Source: Massilia sp. MS-15
GTDB lineage: Bacteria > Pseudomonadota > Gammaproteobacteria > Burkholderiales > Burkholderiaceae_D
Reading direction: 5' to 3'
DNA: 64,000 nt
Assembly: GCF_020176695.1 (NCBI RefSeq)
Contig: NZ_JAIWIA010000001.1
Location: forward strand, 248,001 to 312,000
The notes beneath the pieces are model-generated. The model did no database searches, was not told the DNA's origin, and worked only from the letters and a program-made list of their open reading frames with translations. Position numbers and translations under genes: made by a program. Below, piece after piece: positions 16,944 through 26,634 of the stretch; position 1 is the stretch's first letter, and every line of letters begins with the position of its first letter.

Positions 16944-18137
16944 TCACCGCGGCGTGCCCTTGGCCGGCATGATGTCCATTTTCAGCGCATGCGGCGGGGC
17001 GCCGTTGGCCACCGGCCGCCTGGCCAGGTAGGCGCGTGCGGCCGCGTCGTTCTTCAGGTAGCCGTCCAGGAAGTTGAGGATGTACCTGGCGCCGAGGGTG
17101 TAGGCGAACGATACCTCGTCGGCCGTGTATTCCTTGTATTCGGCAGGATCGTCGAGGCGGACGTAGGCGGAGCCGAAATGGTGGTGCTCCATCGGATACA
17201 TCGTCAGCAGGTAGACGTCGGCGTTGACCATGCCGCTGATGAAGCTGCCGCTCAGGTCTTCCTTGTAACGGATGGTGGATTCCATCGAGGCCGGCGTCTG
17301 CGCCAGGAACAGCAGCGGAGTCCTGAGCTTGTCGGGCCGGGCGTAGCTGGCCTGGGTCATGAGCCGGTTATAGTAGCGTACTGCGCCATCGATGCAGACC
17401 AGGGCCTTGATCCGCTCGTCCTTGCTGGCGGCGAGCACGTTGGCCAGTCCGCCCCAGCTGAAGCCCGCCACCGCCACCTGCTCCATGTCGGCCTGCGGCA
17501 GGGTGCGCGCATAGTCGATCAGGAAGCGTATATCGGCGGCCTGCAGTTCCGCGTGCATCAGGTCTTTCTTGATCCAGCGGCTGCTCAAGCCGACGGTGGG
17601 TGCGGAGATCACGATGTAGCCGTGGCTCGCCAGGTATTCGGCGATGTCCGCATTCTCGAAGGTGGTATTGTTGTAGCTAGGCGCGTAGATCACGACCGGG
17701 AACTTGCCGGCTTTCCGGACCGCGTCGCGCACGGCCCACATGCCGCGCCTGCGCTCGGCCGCGACCTGGGCGTCGCGCTTGCCCTCGGTGACCATCCGCA
17801 GCCAGGCGTCCACCGTACGCGCCTGCTCTTTCGGCGACGCATCCGGATCGGTTTCCCATCCGACCAGCTGCAGGTAGTCGTCGAAGCGGACCGGCTGGCC
17901 GCCCTTTTCGGCCGGATACCAGATCACCGTCTGCAGGGGCCGGCCGCGCTTGTCCTCTTTCGCGAACACGCTGGCCAGCGCGCCCTGCTTCGGCGTGAAC
18001 GTGCGCGTGCGGTCGACCTGCTTGACGTAGCGGACCCCGACGCCGTGCGGGCCGGGCGTGTTCGAGAAGGTGAACAGGCTCTTGGCCTGGCTCGCCGAAC
18101 AGATCAGGAAAACGACGAGGCACAGGATGAGGCGCAT
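16944..18137 (-). CDS. Exported alpha/beta hydrolase (dienelactone-hydrolase / PAF-acetylhydrolase-like)
   Basis: 397 residues. A signal peptide (M-R-L-I-L-C-L-V-V-F-L-I-C-S-A-S-Q-A) predicts a periplasmic enzyme. The alpha/beta-hydrolase core starts near residue 145 (F-P-V-V-I-Y-A-P-S-Y-N-N); the nucleophile elbow is G-F-S-W-G-G around residue 224, and a likely catalytic histidine is in the M-E-H-H-H-F-G block near residue 317. This architecture matches the secreted platelet-activating-factor acetylhydrolase/dienelactone hydrolase group. The substrate cannot be deduced. It has no obvious operon partners apart from the GFA-family gene 13 nt upstream on the same strand. Confidence 0.75.
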   Translation of the reverse strand: MRLILCLVVFLICSASQAKSLFTFSNTPGPHGVGVRYVKQVDRTRTFTPKQGALASVFAKEDKRGRPLQTVIWYPAEKGGQPVRFDDYLQLVGWETDPDASPKEQARTVDAWLRMVTEGKRDAQVAAERRRGMWAVRDAVRKAGKFPVVIYAPSYNNTTFENADIAEYLASHGYIVISAPTVGLSSRWIKKDLMHAELQAADIRFLIDYARTLPQADMEQVAVAGFSWGGLANVLAASKDERIKALVCIDGAVRYYNRLMTQASYARPDKLRTPLLFLAQTPASMESTIRYKEDLSGSFISGMVNADVYLLTMYPMEHHHFGSAYVRLDDPAEYKEYTADEVSFAYTLGARYILNFLDGYLKNDAAARAYLARRPVANGAPPHALKMDIMPAKGTPR

Positions 18138-18150
18138 GGAAGTCCTTGGT

Positions 18151-18555
18151 TCAAGGCGAGTTGCGGTCGGCGGGATGGTTGACGCCGTCGTTGGTCGGGA
18201 CCTGCTCCAGGTCGTAGGGATTCACGCCTTCCAGGCAGCCGACGTTGTAGCCGTATTGCTGCGGATTGGAGCGCCGCTGGTGGTGGGTGTAGACGCCGCA
18301 GACCGAGCAGAAGTAATGTTTTGCCGTCAGGGTGTTGAACTGGTAGAGCGTCAAGACGTCCTCGCCCTTGACGATGCGGATGCCGTATGGCGGCACCGAG
18401 GCGACGATGGCGCCCTTGCGGCGGCAGATCGAGCAGTCGCAGCGGCGCGGGTTCTCGATGCCGTTGGGGAGACTCAGTTCGAGTTCCACCGCGCCGCAAT
18501 CGCAGCTCGCCTTGTGCTTCGGCTGAATGATGGTCGGTCCGACTTGCTTGATCAT
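18151..18555 (-). CDS. GFA-family (CENP-V/GFA) zinc protein
   Basis: 134 residues from the ATG at 18555. It has the cysteine pattern of the glutathione-dependent formaldehyde-activating enzyme fold: C-D-C-G near residue 18, C-D-C-S-I-C-R-R-K-G near residue 39, and H-Y-F-C-S-V-C-G near residue 80, which bind structural and catalytic zinc. Proteins of this family are widespread and mostly uncharacterised; the formaldehyde role applies only to Gfa itself. The start overlaps the stop of the DUF3592-like remnant by 4 nt (ATGA), showing these were once a coupled pair. Confidence 0.8.
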   Translation of the reverse strand: MIKQVGPTIIQPKHKASCDCGAVELELSLPNGIENPRRCDCSICRRKGAIVASVPPYGIRIVKGEDVLTLYQFNTLTAKHYFCSVCGVYTHHQRRSNPQQYGYNVGCLEGVNPYDLEQVPTNDGVNHPADRNSP

Positions 18556-18978
18556 CCTGATTCTCCTTCTGCTATCCAATCGAGCATCGCGGACCCGACG
18601 CCACTGGCGGCCAGCACGATGGCCGTGAAGCCGATCGCGAAGAGGCCGAAGACCAGCCAATTCTCGGATGCGAAAATGGTCGATACCTCGGTATGCGCAG
18701 GGTCGTAGCGGACCGTGAATCTCTTCAGGCCAAGGACGTTCCTTCGGGCCGCCTCGTGCGGACGACGGGCGCTGGATATTTGACCACCACCTGATATACC
18801 CTGGTGTTGTTGGCGTAGCGGGATTCGCCGACGCATTTCTCCTGCCGTGTGTCGGTGCAGGCCAGCTGCGCGCCGCAAGTCCGGTACGGACCTGGCGTAC
18901 CCCTGCAGACAAGATGAGGATGCCGGCTCATGACATGGCGCCAGCATCGAGACGATCAGGATCGTGGCGAAAATTCAT
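18552..18978 (-). pseudogene. DUF3592-like membrane protein remnant with several frame breaks
   Basis: Three pieces in alternating frames make one protein-like sequence. First, a short signal or anchor (F-A-T-I-L-I-V-S-M-L-A) beginning near 18978. Second, C-V-G-E-S-R-Y-A-N-N-T-R-V-Y-Q-V-V-V-K-Y in another frame. Third, after a break near 18740, N-V-L-G-L-K-R-F-T-V-R-Y-D-P-A-H-T-E-V and a C-terminal membrane helix down to 18552. V-x-Y and V-R-Y-D-P-x-x-x-E-V are the hallmarks of DUF3592. At least two indels are needed to join them, so it is probably dead, unless the sequence contains errors. Confidence 0.5.
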
Positions 18979-19049
18979 GGCTACGATGATGCCAGTTTCC
19001 AAGGACAGAAAATGCTCGGAAAGTCACACCCGGGCATGCCGCCAATGCG

Positions 19050-19077
19050 AAAAAAAAGCGGACCGAAGTCCGCTTTC
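19050..19077 (-). terminator. Rho-independent terminator after gltA
   Basis: On the minus strand AAGCGGAC-ttcg-GTCCGCTT is followed by a run of eight T. It starts about 20 nt after the gltA stop and has a UUCG-type tetraloop. This ends the gntR-sdh-gltA direction of transcription. Confidence 0.9.
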
Positions 19078-19097
19078 TGGTGATGCCGCGTTACCGA

Positions 19098-20399
19098 TCA
19101 GCGCTTGTCCATCCCCGGCACGTCGCGCACCGGCGAACCCACGAACAGCTGGCGCGGGCGACCGATCTTCTGTTCCGGATCGGCGATCATTTCGTTCCAC
19201 TGGGCGATCCAGCCGATGGTACGGGCCATCGCGAAGATGCCGGTGAACAGCGAGACCGGGATGCCCAGGGCCGACTGCACGATGCCCGAGTAGAAGTCGA
19301 CGTTCGGGTACAGCTTGCGCGAGACGAAGTATTCGTCGTTCAGCGCGATCTTTTCCAGTTCCATCGCCAGCTTGAACAGCGGATCGTCCTGCAGGCCCAG
19401 CTCGTTCAGCACTTCGTGGCAGGTTTCGCGCATCAGCTTGGCGCGCGGGTCGAAGTTCTTGTAGACGCGGTGACCGAAGCCCATCAGCTTCACGCCCGAG
19501 TTCTTGTCCTTGACCTTCTCGATGAAGGCCGGGATGTTCTCGACCGAGCCGATTTCCTTCAGCATGGTCAGTGCGGCTTCGTTGGCGCCGCCGTGCGCCG
19601 GGCCCCACAGGCAGGCGATACCGGCAGCGATACAGGCGAACGGGTTGGCGCCCGACGAACCGGCCAGGCGGACGGTCGAGGTCGACGCGTTCTGCTCGTG
19701 GTCGGCGTGCAGGATCAGGATGCGGTCCAGGGCGCGCACCAGCACGTCGTTGACCTTGTACTCTTCGCACGGGTTGGCGAACATCATGTACATGAAGTTG
19801 GCGCTGTACGACAGGTCGTTGCGCGGGTACATGAACGGCTGGCCGACCGAGTACTTGTAGGCCATGGCGACCAGGGTCGGCAGCTTGGCGATCAGGCGGA
19901 TGGCCGAGATCTCGCGCTGCTTGGCGTCGTTGATGTCCAGCGAGTCGTGGTAGAACGAGGCCAGGGCGCCGACGGTGCCGACCAGCACCGACATTGGGTG
20001 CGCGTCGCGGCGGAAGCCGCGGAAGAAGAAGTTCATCTGCTCGTGGATCATCGTGTGCTTGGTCACGGTGTCGTCGAACTTTTTCTTCTGCTCGGCGTTC
20101 GGCAGTTCGCCGTTCAGCAGCAGGTAGCAGGTTTCCAGGAAGTCGCAGTTGACGGCCAGCTGCTCGATCGGGTAGCCGCGGTACAGCAGCTCGCCCTTGT
20201 CACCGTCGATGTAGGTGATCTTCGAATTGCACGAGGCGGTCGACATGAAGCCAGGGTCGTAGGTGAACTTGCCGGTCTGGCCGTACAGCTTGCGGATGTC
20301 GATGACGTCCGGGCCGATGGTGCCCTTGTAGATCGGCATGTCGATCGACGGGCTGCCGTCGGAGAACGACAGGGTGGCTTTGGTATCAGAGATATTCAT
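19098..20399 (-). CDS. gltA: Citrate synthase
   Basis: 433 residues, typical of the type II hexameric enzyme that condenses oxaloacetate and acetyl-CoA at the entry of the TCA cycle. Visible signatures are [13 protein letters not shown] (about residue 46), the catalytic His region [15 protein letters not shown] near residue 228, [10 protein letters not shown] and [10 protein letters not shown] with the second active-site histidine. A GGAAG ribosome-binding site precedes the ATG. It ends the sdhCDAB-sdhE-gltA run, 61 nt after sdhE, and is closed by a strong terminator. Confidence 0.97.
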   Translation of the reverse strand: MNISDTKATLSFSDGSPSIDMPIYKGTIGPDVIDIRKLYGQTGKFTYDPGFMSTASCNSKITYIDGDKGELLYRGYPIEQLAVNCDFLETCYLLLNGELPNAEQKKKFDDTVTKHTMIHEQMNFFFRGFRRDAHPMSVLVGTVGALASFYHDSLDINDAKQREISAIRLIAKLPTLVAMAYKYSVGQPFMYPRNDLSYSANFMYMMFANPCEEYKVNDVLVRALDRILILHADHEQNASTSTVRLAGSSGANPFACIAAGIACLWGPAHGGANEAALTMLKEIGSVENIPAFIEKVKDKNSGVKLMGFGHRVYKNFDPRAKLMRETCHEVLNELGLQDDPLFKLAMELEKIALNDEYFVSRKLYPNVDFYSGIVQSALGIPVSLFTGIFAMARTIGWIAQWNEMIADPEQKIGRPRQLFVGSPVRDVPGMDKR

Positions 20400-20460
20400 G
20401 GCACTTCCTTCTTGTGGGAGTGGGATCTAAAAACAAATAACGGCTTATCTGGTCCGCTCG

Positions 20461-20763
20461 TCAGGCTTGCCGCAGGCGCACCAGGAGGGCGCGCACGTGC
20501 GGCAGGTCGACCTCGCCTTCGGGCTCGGTGCGGCCCAGCAGCAGGTCCATCAGCGGATTGTCCGCCAGGTCCAGCAGGCGGGTCAGCGCATCGACGTCCT
20601 CGTCGCTCAGTTCCTCCTCGTGCGCATCCAGGAAGCGCGTGAGGATCAGATCGTTCTCGAGCAGGCCGCGGCGCGCGCGCCAGCGCAGGCGGGCACGGTT
20701 GGCGGGGTCGGATTGATGCGTTTTCACTTGAGTCCGTTGTTGGGTCAACATCATACTCCGCAT
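20461..20763 (-). CDS. sdhE: FAD assembly factor SdhE
   Basis: 100 residues as written; an ATG at 20754 or 20751 would give 96-97 residues, nearer the family norm. It contains the diagnostic R-G-x-x-E motif (R-R-G-L-L-E-N-D) and the acidic helix E-E-E-L-S-D-E-D-V-D-A-L-T-R-L-L-D. SdhE promotes covalent attachment of FAD to the SdhA flavoprotein. Its place between sdhB and gltA is standard in betaproteobacteria. The gap to sdhB (about 195 nt) is filled by a REP-like inverted repeat, so it may be partly uncoupled from the sdh message. Confidence 0.92.
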   Translation of the reverse strand: MRSMMLTQQRTQVKTHQSDPANRARLRWRARRGLLENDLILTRFLDAHEEELSDEDVDALTRLLDLADNPLMDLLLGRTEPEGEVDLPHVRALLVRLRQA

Positions 20764-20854
20764 GCCGGGATTAGGCAGTACGGTACTTTTACTGTATTGG
20801 CGGCATCTTTACTGAACGATGCTGCTAGTTGCTACTGGTTGCTGCAGCTTGTTG

Positions 20855-20932
20855 AACGCGTGGGCGGGAGACCCGCCCACCCTACGAACATCGTGATACC
20901 CGTAGGGTGGGCGGCTTGTCCGCCCACGCGTT
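20855..20932. repeat. Paired REP-like palindromes (32-nt arms, 14-nt spacer)
   Basis: Two 32-nt arms, 20855-20886 and 20901-20932, are inverted copies of each other except for the six-nt loop at the centre of each. Each arm is also a hairpin by itself (GTGGGCGG paired with CCGCCCAC) and carries the outer CCCTACG/CGTAGGG end. This twin structure is typical of REP/BIME elements, which are moved by REP-associated tyrosine transposases and can protect mRNA 3' ends. It sits between sdhB and sdhE inside a co-directional run. Confidence 0.7.
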
Positions 20933-20957
20933 CAAATCACGTCCGAGAAAACGCGAG

Positions 20958-21668
20958 TTAAATCGCGCGACGCACCAGCAGTTCCTTGATCTTGCCGATC
21001 GCCTTGTTCGGATTCAGGCCCTTCGGGCACACATCCGTGCAATTCATGATCGAGTGGCAGCGGAACAGGCGGTACGGGTCTTCCAGGTTGTCCAGGCGCT
21101 CGTTGGTGGCTTCGTCGCGCGAGTCGGCGATGAAGCGGTAGGCCTGCAGCAGGCCGGCCGGACCGACGAACTTGTCCGGGTTCCACCAGAACGACGGGCA
21201 GGAGGTCGAGCAGCAGGCGCACAGGATGCACTCGTACAGGCCGTCGAGCTCTTCGCGCTCTTCCGGCGACTGCAGGCGCTCCTTCTCCGGCTTGATCGAG
21301 TCGTTGATCAGGAACGGCTTGATCGAGTGGTACTGCTTGAAGAAGTTGGTCATGTCCACGATCAGGTCGCGGATCACCGGCAGGCCCGGCAGAGGACGCA
21401 GCACGATCGGCTGGGTCAGCTCGTTCAGGTTGGTGGTGCAGGCCAGGCCGTTCTTGCCGTTGATGTTCATCGCATCCGAACCGCACACGCCTTCGCGGCA
21501 GGAGCGGCGCAGCGACAGCGAGTCGTCGACGTCGGACTTGATGCGCTGCAGGGCGTCGAGCAGCATCTTGTCGGTGTCTTTCAGCTCGACGGTGATGTCT
21601 TGCATGTAAGGCTTCGAATCCTTGTCCGGATCGTAGCGGTAAATCTTGAGTTGGACGGTGCGTGCCAT
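20958..21668 (-). CDS. sdhB: Succinate dehydrogenase iron-sulfur subunit
   Basis: 236 residues. The N-terminal ferredoxin domain has [10 protein letters not shown] near residue 58 and the following cysteine for the 2Fe-2S cluster. The C-terminal domain has [12 protein letters not shown] and [17 protein letters not shown], which bind the 4Fe-4S and 3Fe-4S clusters. It carries electrons from the flavin of SdhA to ubiquinone at SdhC/SdhD on the inner membrane. It is the last sdh structural gene, 54 nt after sdhA. Confidence 0.97.
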   Translation of the reverse strand: MARTVQLKIYRYDPDKDSKPYMQDITVELKDTDKMLLDALQRIKSDVDDSLSLRRSCREGVCGSDAMNINGKNGLACTTNLNELTQPIVLRPLPGLPVIRDLIVDMTNFFKQYHSIKPFLINDSIKPEKERLQSPEEREELDGLYECILCACCSTSCPSFWWNPDKFVGPAGLLQAYRFIADSRDEATNERLDNLEDPYRLFRCHSIMNCTDVCPKGLNPNKAIGKIKELLVRRAI

Positions 21669-21722
21669 GTTTTACCTATCTCGTCACGGCCGGGACGCGG
21701 GTCCCGGCCACAAAAATTTTTG

Positions 21723-23501
21723 TTAGAAAGTACGTGGTTTCGGCTTGAAGGTGTCGACGGTCAGCGGCTTCTGCACCACGGCCTTGTACTCGAGGCGGTT
21801 GTTCTCCGAGAACCAGAGGGTGTGCTTCATCCAGTTCTCGTCGTCGCGCTGCTCGTAGTCGCTGTGGGCGTGGGCGCCGCGCGATTCCTTGCGCGCCGCG
21901 GCCGAGACGATGGTCGCCTTCGCGGTCTCGATCAGGTTGTCCAGTTCCAGCGCTTCCACGCGGGCCATGTTGAACACCTTCGACTTGTCCTTGAACGAGA
22001 CGTGCTTGCGGCGCTCGTCAAGCTTCATGATTTCCTTGACGCCCTGGTTCAGCAGTTCGTCGGTACGGAACACGCCGCAGTACTTCTGCATCGTGGCGCG
22101 GATGTCGTTGGCCACGCCCTGCACCTTTTCGCCGCCGGTCGAGGTTTCGAGGCGGTTCAGGCGGTCCATGGCGAAGTCGGCCGCATCCTTCGGCAGGGCC
22201 TTGTTGACCTTCTGCTTCAGGTTCGAGGCCACCACGTGGTTGCCGGCCGCGCGGCCGAACACCACCAGGTCGAGCAGCGAGTTGGTGCCCAGGCGGTTGG
22301 CGCCGTGGACCGACACGCAGGCGCATTCGCCGATCGCGTACAGGCCGTTCACGATCTTCTGGCCGCCAGTGCCGTCCGGAGCCACAACCTGGCCGTGGAT
22401 GTTGGTCGGGATGCCGCCCATCTGGTAGTGGATGGTCGGGACGACCGGGATCGGTTCCTTGGTGGCGTCGACGTTGGCGAACTTGTGGCCGATTTCCAGG
22501 ATCGACGGCAGGCGCTTCTCGATGGTGTCCTTGCCGATGTGGCGCAGGTCGAGCAGCACGTGGTCCTTGTTCGGACCGCAGCCGCGGCCTTCCTTGATTT
22601 CCTGGTCCATCGAGCGCGAGACGAAGTCGCGCGGCGCCAGGTCCTTCAGGGTCGGCGCGTAGCGCTCCATGAAGCGTTCGCCGTTCGAGTTGATCAGGAT
22701 ACCGCCCTCGCCGCGCACGCCCTCGGTGATGAGAACCCCCGCGCCGGACACGCCGGTCGGGTGGAACTGCCAGAACTCCATGTCCTGCAGCGGCAGGCCG
22801 GCGCGTGCCGCCATGCCCATGCCGTCGCCGGTATTGATGAAGGCGTTGGTCGATGCGGCGAAGATGCGCCCTGCCCCGCCGGTGGCGAAGATGGTGGTCT
22901 TCGCTTCCAGGATCATCACGTCGCCGGTTTCCATTTCCAGGGCCACCACGCCGACCACGTCGCCGTCGGCGTCGCGCACCAGGTCGAGGGCCATCCACTC
23001 GACGAAGAAGTGGGTGCGGGCACGGACATTGCGCTGGTACAGGGTGTGCAACAGGGCGTGGCCGGTACGGTCAGCGGCCGCGCAGGCGCGCTGGACCGGC
23101 TTCTCGCCGAAGTTCGCAGTATGGCCGCCGAACGGACGCTGGTAGATGGTGCCGTCCGGGTTACGGTCGAAAGGCATGCCGAAGTGTTCGAGTTCGTACA
23201 CGACCTTCGGGGCTTCGCGGCACATGAATTCGATTGCGTCCTGGTCGCCCAGGTAATCGCCACCCTTGACGGTGTCGAACATGTGCCAGTACCAGTCGTC
23301 TTCGCTCATGTTGCCCAGCGAAGCACCGATGCCGCCCTGGGCAGCCACGGTGTGCGAACGGGTCGGGAACACTTTCGACAGCACCGCCACGTTCAGGCCG
23401 GCTTCGGCCAGCTGCAGCGATGCGCGCATGCCGGAACCACCGGCGCCAACGATGACCGCGTCGAAGCGGCGGGTAGGGATTGCGGTTTTAATTGCTGCCA
23501 C
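21723..23501 (-). CDS. sdhA: Succinate dehydrogenase flavoprotein subunit
   Basis: 592 residues from a GTG start at 23501, supported by GGAG nine nt upstream and by alignment with E. coli SdhA (588 residues). Motifs in order: FAD-binding [11 protein letters not shown] (about residue 17), [10 protein letters not shown] with the histidine that covalently carries [11 protein letters not shown], and catalytic H-P-T-G and R-F-M-E-R blocks. It oxidises succinate to fumarate. It begins 2 nt after the sdhD stop, so the operon is tightly packed. SdhE nearby assists flavinylation. Confidence 0.97.
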   Translation of the reverse strand: MAAIKTAIPTRRFDAVIVGAGGSGMRASLQLAEAGLNVAVLSKVFPTRSHTVAAQGGIGASLGNMSEDDWYWHMFDTVKGGDYLGDQDAIEFMCREAPKVVYELEHFGMPFDRNPDGTIYQRPFGGHTANFGEKPVQRACAAADRTGHALLHTLYQRNVRARTHFFVEWMALDLVRDADGDVVGVVALEMETGDVMILEAKTTIFATGGAGRIFAASTNAFINTGDGMGMAARAGLPLQDMEFWQFHPTGVSGAGVLITEGVRGEGGILINSNGERFMERYAPTLKDLAPRDFVSRSMDQEIKEGRGCGPNKDHVLLDLRHIGKDTIEKRLPSILEIGHKFANVDATKEPIPVVPTIHYQMGGIPTNIHGQVVAPDGTGGQKIVNGLYAIGECACVSVHGANRLGTNSLLDLVVFGRAAGNHVVASNLKQKVNKALPKDAADFAMDRLNRLETSTGGEKVQGVANDIRATMQKYCGVFRTDELLNQGVKEIMKLDERRKHVSFKDKSKVFNMARVEALELDNLIETAKATIVSAAARKESRGAHAHSDYEQRDDENWMKHTLWFSENNRLEYKAVVQKPLTVDTFKPKPRTF

Positions 23502-23503
23502 GA

Positions 23504-23872
23504 TTACACACTCCAGAGAATTTGCACGGTCCAGGCGGCGGAGGCGATCAGCCAGAAGATCGTCGCCAGCATCAGGATCAGGCGCAGGCCTGCCGATTTG
23601 ATGTAGTCCATCCAGATGTCGCGGATGCCGACCCAGGCGTGGTAGAACAGGCCCAGGAAGGTCACCAGCGCGAACAGCTTGAACCACTGGCGGGCGAACA
23701 GGCCGGCCCAGCCTTCATACGTGAAATTCTGGCCGGTCAGGAAGGAGACCAGGAGGACGACCGTGAACACGGCCATCACGATGGCGGTGACGCGCTGCGC
23801 CAGCCAGTCCTTGACGCCATAGTGGGCGCCGACGACGAGGCGGCGCGGTCCGATATTATTCTTGTTTGCCAT
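23504..23872 (-). CDS. sdhD: Succinate dehydrogenase membrane anchor subunit SdhD
   Basis: 122 residues with three hydrophobic helices. The N-terminus ([23 protein letters not shown]) is typical of Sdh[17 protein letters not shown] contains the conserved histidine and the tyrosine near the quinone site. It forms the membrane part of complex II with SdhC and helps bind heme b and ubiquinone. Only 2 nt separate it from sdhC upstream and 2 nt from sdhA downstream. Confidence 0.93.
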   Translation of the reverse strand: MANKNNIGPRRLVVGAHYGVKDWLAQRVTAIVMAVFTVVLLVSFLTGQNFTYEGWAGLFARQWFKLFALVTFLGLFYHAWVGIRDIWMDYIKSAGLRLILMLATIFWLIASAAWTVQILWSV

Positions 23873-23874
23873 GA

Positions 23875-24300
23875 TTAAAAGACTCCGAACAGTTTCAGTG
23901 CAACGAGCGCGGTCAGCACCAGGCTGATGATCAGCACCCAGCGCGCGGTCTTCTGGGCGGCGTCCTTGTCCAGGGCCAGGTGGTTGTCCATGAACAGGTG
24001 GCGCACGCCGGCGACGAAGTGGTGCAGGTAAGCCCAGGACAGGCCCAGGATGATGATCTTCGCGAACGGGTTGCCCACGACACCGCGGAAGTGCTCGAAC
24101 GAGATTTCCGACAGCAGGCTTTCCTGCAGCAGGTAGAGCAGGAACGGCAGGAACAGGAACAGGCCGGCGCCGCTGACGCGGTGCAGGATCGACACGATGG
24201 CCGATGGCGGCATGCGATATTTACCAGTAATATCCCCAATGCCAACGTTGCGGAACTCCGGCCGCCCTTTTTTTGCAGCTTCTCTCACGGCTTCGGACAT
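23875..24300 (-). CDS. sdhC: Succinate dehydrogenase cytochrome b556 subunit
   Basis: 141 residues with three membrane helices. Family signatures are R-P-E-F-R-N-V at the N-terminus, the S-I-L-H-R-V-S-G-A-G quinone-site block near residue 40, and L-H-H-F-V-A-G-V-R-H-L-F-M-D around residue 93, whose histidine ligates heme b. It is the first gene of the sdhCDAB run, with a strong ribosome-binding site (GGGAGG) before the ATG. The 198-nt gap to gntR should hold a promoter, though no clear -35/-10 pair was found. Confidence 0.95.
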   Translation of the reverse strand: MSEAVREAAKKGRPEFRNVGIGDITGKYRMPPSAIVSILHRVSGAGLFLFLPFLLYLLQESLLSEISFEHFRGVVGNPFAKIIILGLSWAYLHHFVAGVRHLFMDNHLALDKDAAQKTARWVLIISLVLTALVALKLFGVF

Positions 24301-24498
24301 GTAACACCTCCCTTATGACAACAGATTTTAGTGAACCCTTCATTTTCGCCGATTTTGTGACGGGGCACCAAGCATCTGCATGCAGACAGTCGGGACATCC
24401 CTGCGGCGAACCGGGCACTGTTCGTCGCTTACCCAAAACCAACTTATTTTAATCGCTCCGTGCGATCCCTGCAGGGGCTACCGCCCTATGGTCATCTC

Positions 24499-25281
24499 TT
24501 ATGACAACTCGTTTTGATAATGGTGACGCGCCGTCGAATAAATCCCGCGCCGCAGTTCCACCGGCTTGTCTCCATAGCTGAACGACACCCGGTCCGCGCA
24601 CAGCAGCGGTGTTCCTTCCGCCACCTTCAGGTGCTCGGCCGCCACCGGGTCCGCCGCCACCGCGCGGATCTTTTCGGTGGCCCGGATCATGCGCGTGCCG
24701 AATTCCGACTCGAACAGGCCATACATCGGCCCCTTGTACTCGACCAGGCGCTCCGCCGTCAGGCCCTTGAACAGCTGGCCCGGCAGCCACAGCTCTTCCA
24801 GGATGGTCGGCACCCCGTCGAAGGACTGCACGCGCTTGATGTACACGACGGCGTCGCCCGATTTCAGCTCGAGCAGGCGCGCGACCTCGGCCGTGGCGCG
24901 GATGCGCAGCACGGCGATGAAGCGGTTGTCGGGATGGTGGGGGACGCCCTCGTCGGGCATCAGGCGCAGGAAACGGAAGTGCGCGCGCTCTTCCGCATGG
25001 GTGGCAACAAAAGTGCCCTTGCCCTGGCGGCGCACCACCAGGTTCTCGGCGGCCAGCTCGTCGATGGCCTTGCGCACCGTGCCCTGGCTGACCTTGAAGC
25101 GGCCGGCCAGCTCGACTTCGCTCGGCATCATCTCGCCCGGCTTCCATTCGCCCGACTGCAGGCTCTGGGTGATCAGGGCCTTGATTTGCTGGTACAACGG
25201 ACGGAACGACGGCGATGCGTCGGTGCCGGCCGCATCGCTGCTGTTGGGCGAAAGGGGGTTCATAGACCGTGATTTCACCAC
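24499..25281 (-). CDS. GntR-family (HutC/UTRA) transcriptional regulator of the TCA block
   Basis: 260 residues from a GTG at 25281 (an ATG at 25263 is an alternative). The N-terminal winged helix spans about residues 28-95 (P-L-Y-Q-Q-I-K-A-L-I, then the recognition helix in V-S-Q-G-T-V-R-K-A-I-D-E-L). The C-terminal UTRA domain (about 110-250) would bind a small-molecule effector. It sits between the sdh operon and the divergent mdh gene, with a perfect 16-nt palindrome about 42 nt upstream of its start. This suggests autoregulation and control of TCA genes. The effector is unknown; related regulators sense sugars or organic acids. Confidence 0.85.
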   Translation of the reverse strand: MVKSRSMNPLSPNSSDAAGTDASPSFRPLYQQIKALITQSLQSGEWKPGEMMPSEVELAGRFKVSQGTVRKAIDELAAENLVVRRQGKGTFVATHAEERAHFRFLRLMPDEGVPHHPDNRFIAVLRIRATAEVARLLELKSGDAVVYIKRVQSFDGVPTILEELWLPGQLFKGLTAERLVEYKGPMYGLFESEFGTRMIRATEKIRAVAADPVAAEHLKVAEGTPLLCADRVSFSYGDKPVELRRGIYSTARHHYQNELS

Positions 25282-25322
25282 AAAACAAGCATGGCCGTCC
25301 AGTACGTATCGCTCGACACATG

Positions 25323-25338
25323 TGTCTTATATAAGACA
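25323..25338. promoter_or_regulatory. Perfect 16-nt palindrome, probable GntR operator
   Basis: TGTCTTATATAAGACA is fully self-complementary, and the match extends by one further T-A pair after a single mismatch. It sits in the gntR-mdh divergent region, overlapping A/T-rich sequence that could serve as the gntR -10. GntR/HutC dimers bind this kind of short palindrome. It is the best candidate operator in the window. Confidence 0.7.
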
Positions 25339-25432
25339 TATGATATGAATTGACAGATAGAACACCGGAGGCATAAACTCGCGGTCGGCCTGGAGCTCCG
25401 CGCCTGCCCCGACGCATGCGCGCGATATCCAA

Positions 25433-25459
25433 TTGACAGCTTGCCGCTTTTGGTATCAT
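25433..25459 (+). promoter_or_regulatory. Predicted promoter of mdh
   Basis: A consensus -35 (TTGACA, 25433-25438) and an extended -10 (TG-g-TATCAT, ending at 25459) are separated by 15 nt. The spacer is shorter than ideal, but the TGn extension compensates in sigma-70 promoters. The mdh ATG is about 78 nt downstream with a GGAG ribosome-binding site. Confidence 0.5.
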
Positions 25460-25537
25460 TGCAGCTTTCCCCGGCGGCCGCCGCGGAAAACCGGCACCCG
25501 GCTCGACCGTTTTCATTTCCCACTTTGGAGATTCATC

Positions 25538-26527
25538 ATGGCTAAAACCCCTATGCGCGTCGCCGTCACCGGCGCGGCCGGCCAGATCGGCTATTCCCTG
25601 CTGTTCCGCATCGCCAACGGCGACATGCTGGGCAAGGACCAGCCGGTCATCCTGCAGCTGCTGGAAATCGACAACGAAAAGGCACAGAAGGCGCTCAAGG
25701 GCGTCATGATGGAGATCGACGACTGCGCATTCCCGCTGCTGGCCGGCATGACCGCCCACGCCGACCCGATGACCGCCTTCAAGGATGCCGACGTGGCCCT
25801 GCTGGTCGGCGCCCGTCCGCGCGGCCCTGGCATGGAACGCAAGGACCTGCTGGAAGCCAACGCCCAGATCTTCACCGTGCAGGGCAAGGCGCTGGACGCC
25901 GTCGCCTCGCGTGACGTGAAAGTGCTGGTGGTCGGCAACCCGGCCAACACCAACGCCTACATCGCCATGAAGTCGGCCCCGAACCTGCCTAGCAAGAACT
26001 TCACCGCCATGCTGCGCCTGGACCACAACCGCGCGCTGTCGCAGATCGCCGCCAAGACCGGCAAGCCGGTCGGCGCCATCGAGAAGCTGGCCGTGTGGGG
26101 CAACCACTCGCCGACCATGTACGCCGACTACCGCTTCGCCACCGTGGACGGCGCTTCGGTCAAGGACATGATCAACGACGACGTCTGGAACCGCGACACC
26201 TTCCTGCCGACCGTCGGCAAGCGCGGCGCCGCCATCATCGACGCGCGCGGCGCCTCGTCGGCCGCTTCGGCCGCCAACGCAGCGATCGACCACGTGCGTG
26301 ACTGGGTGCTGGGCACCGGCGGCAAGTGGACCACCATGGGCATCCCGTCGGACGGCTCGTACGGCATCCCGGAAGGCACCATGTTCGGCTTCCCGGTCAC
26401 CTGCGACAAGGGCGAGTACAGCATCGTCCAGGGCCTGGACATCGACGCCTTCTCGCAGGAACGCATCAACCTGACGCTGAAGGAACTCGAAGAAGAGAAG
26501 GCCGGCGTCGCACATCTGCTGGGCTAA
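25538..26527 (+). CDS. mdh: Malate dehydrogenase
   Basis: 329 residues from the ATG at 25538, preceded by TTTGGAG. This is the betaproteobacterial NAD-dependent type (about 328 residues), closer to cytosolic MDH than to the E. coli enzyme. It has [10 protein letters not shown] (NAD fold), [14 protein letters not shown] with substrate-binding arginines, [15 protein letters not shown] and the catalytic W-G-N-H-S-P-T. It interconverts malate and oxaloacetate. It is followed by a CitE-like gene and acnA, making a plus-strand TCA run divergent from gntR-sdh-gltA. Confidence 0.97.
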   Translation: MAKTPMRVAVTGAAGQIGYSLLFRIANGDMLGKDQPVILQLLEIDNEKAQKALKGVMMEIDDCAFPLLAGMTAHADPMTAFKDADVALLVGARPRGPGMERKDLLEANAQIFTVQGKALDAVASRDVKVLVVGNPANTNAYIAMKSAPNLPSKNFTAMLRLDHNRALSQIAAKTGKPVGAIEKLAVWGNHSPTMYADYRFATVDGASVKDMINDDVWNRDTFLPTVGKRGAAIIDARGASSAASAANAAIDHVRDWVLGTGGKWTTMGIPSDGSYGIPEGTMFGFPVTCDKGEYSIVQGLDIDAFSQERINLTLKELEEEKAGVAHLLG

Positions 26528-26634
26528 GCCGGCGCCAGCAGGATTTTTTCGGGGCGGTCCGCCAGGCGGGCCGCGCTCACCGCGCCATGCCAGCGATCCT
26601 GTCGCGGCATGGCCGATTCGCTTCAAGACATACC

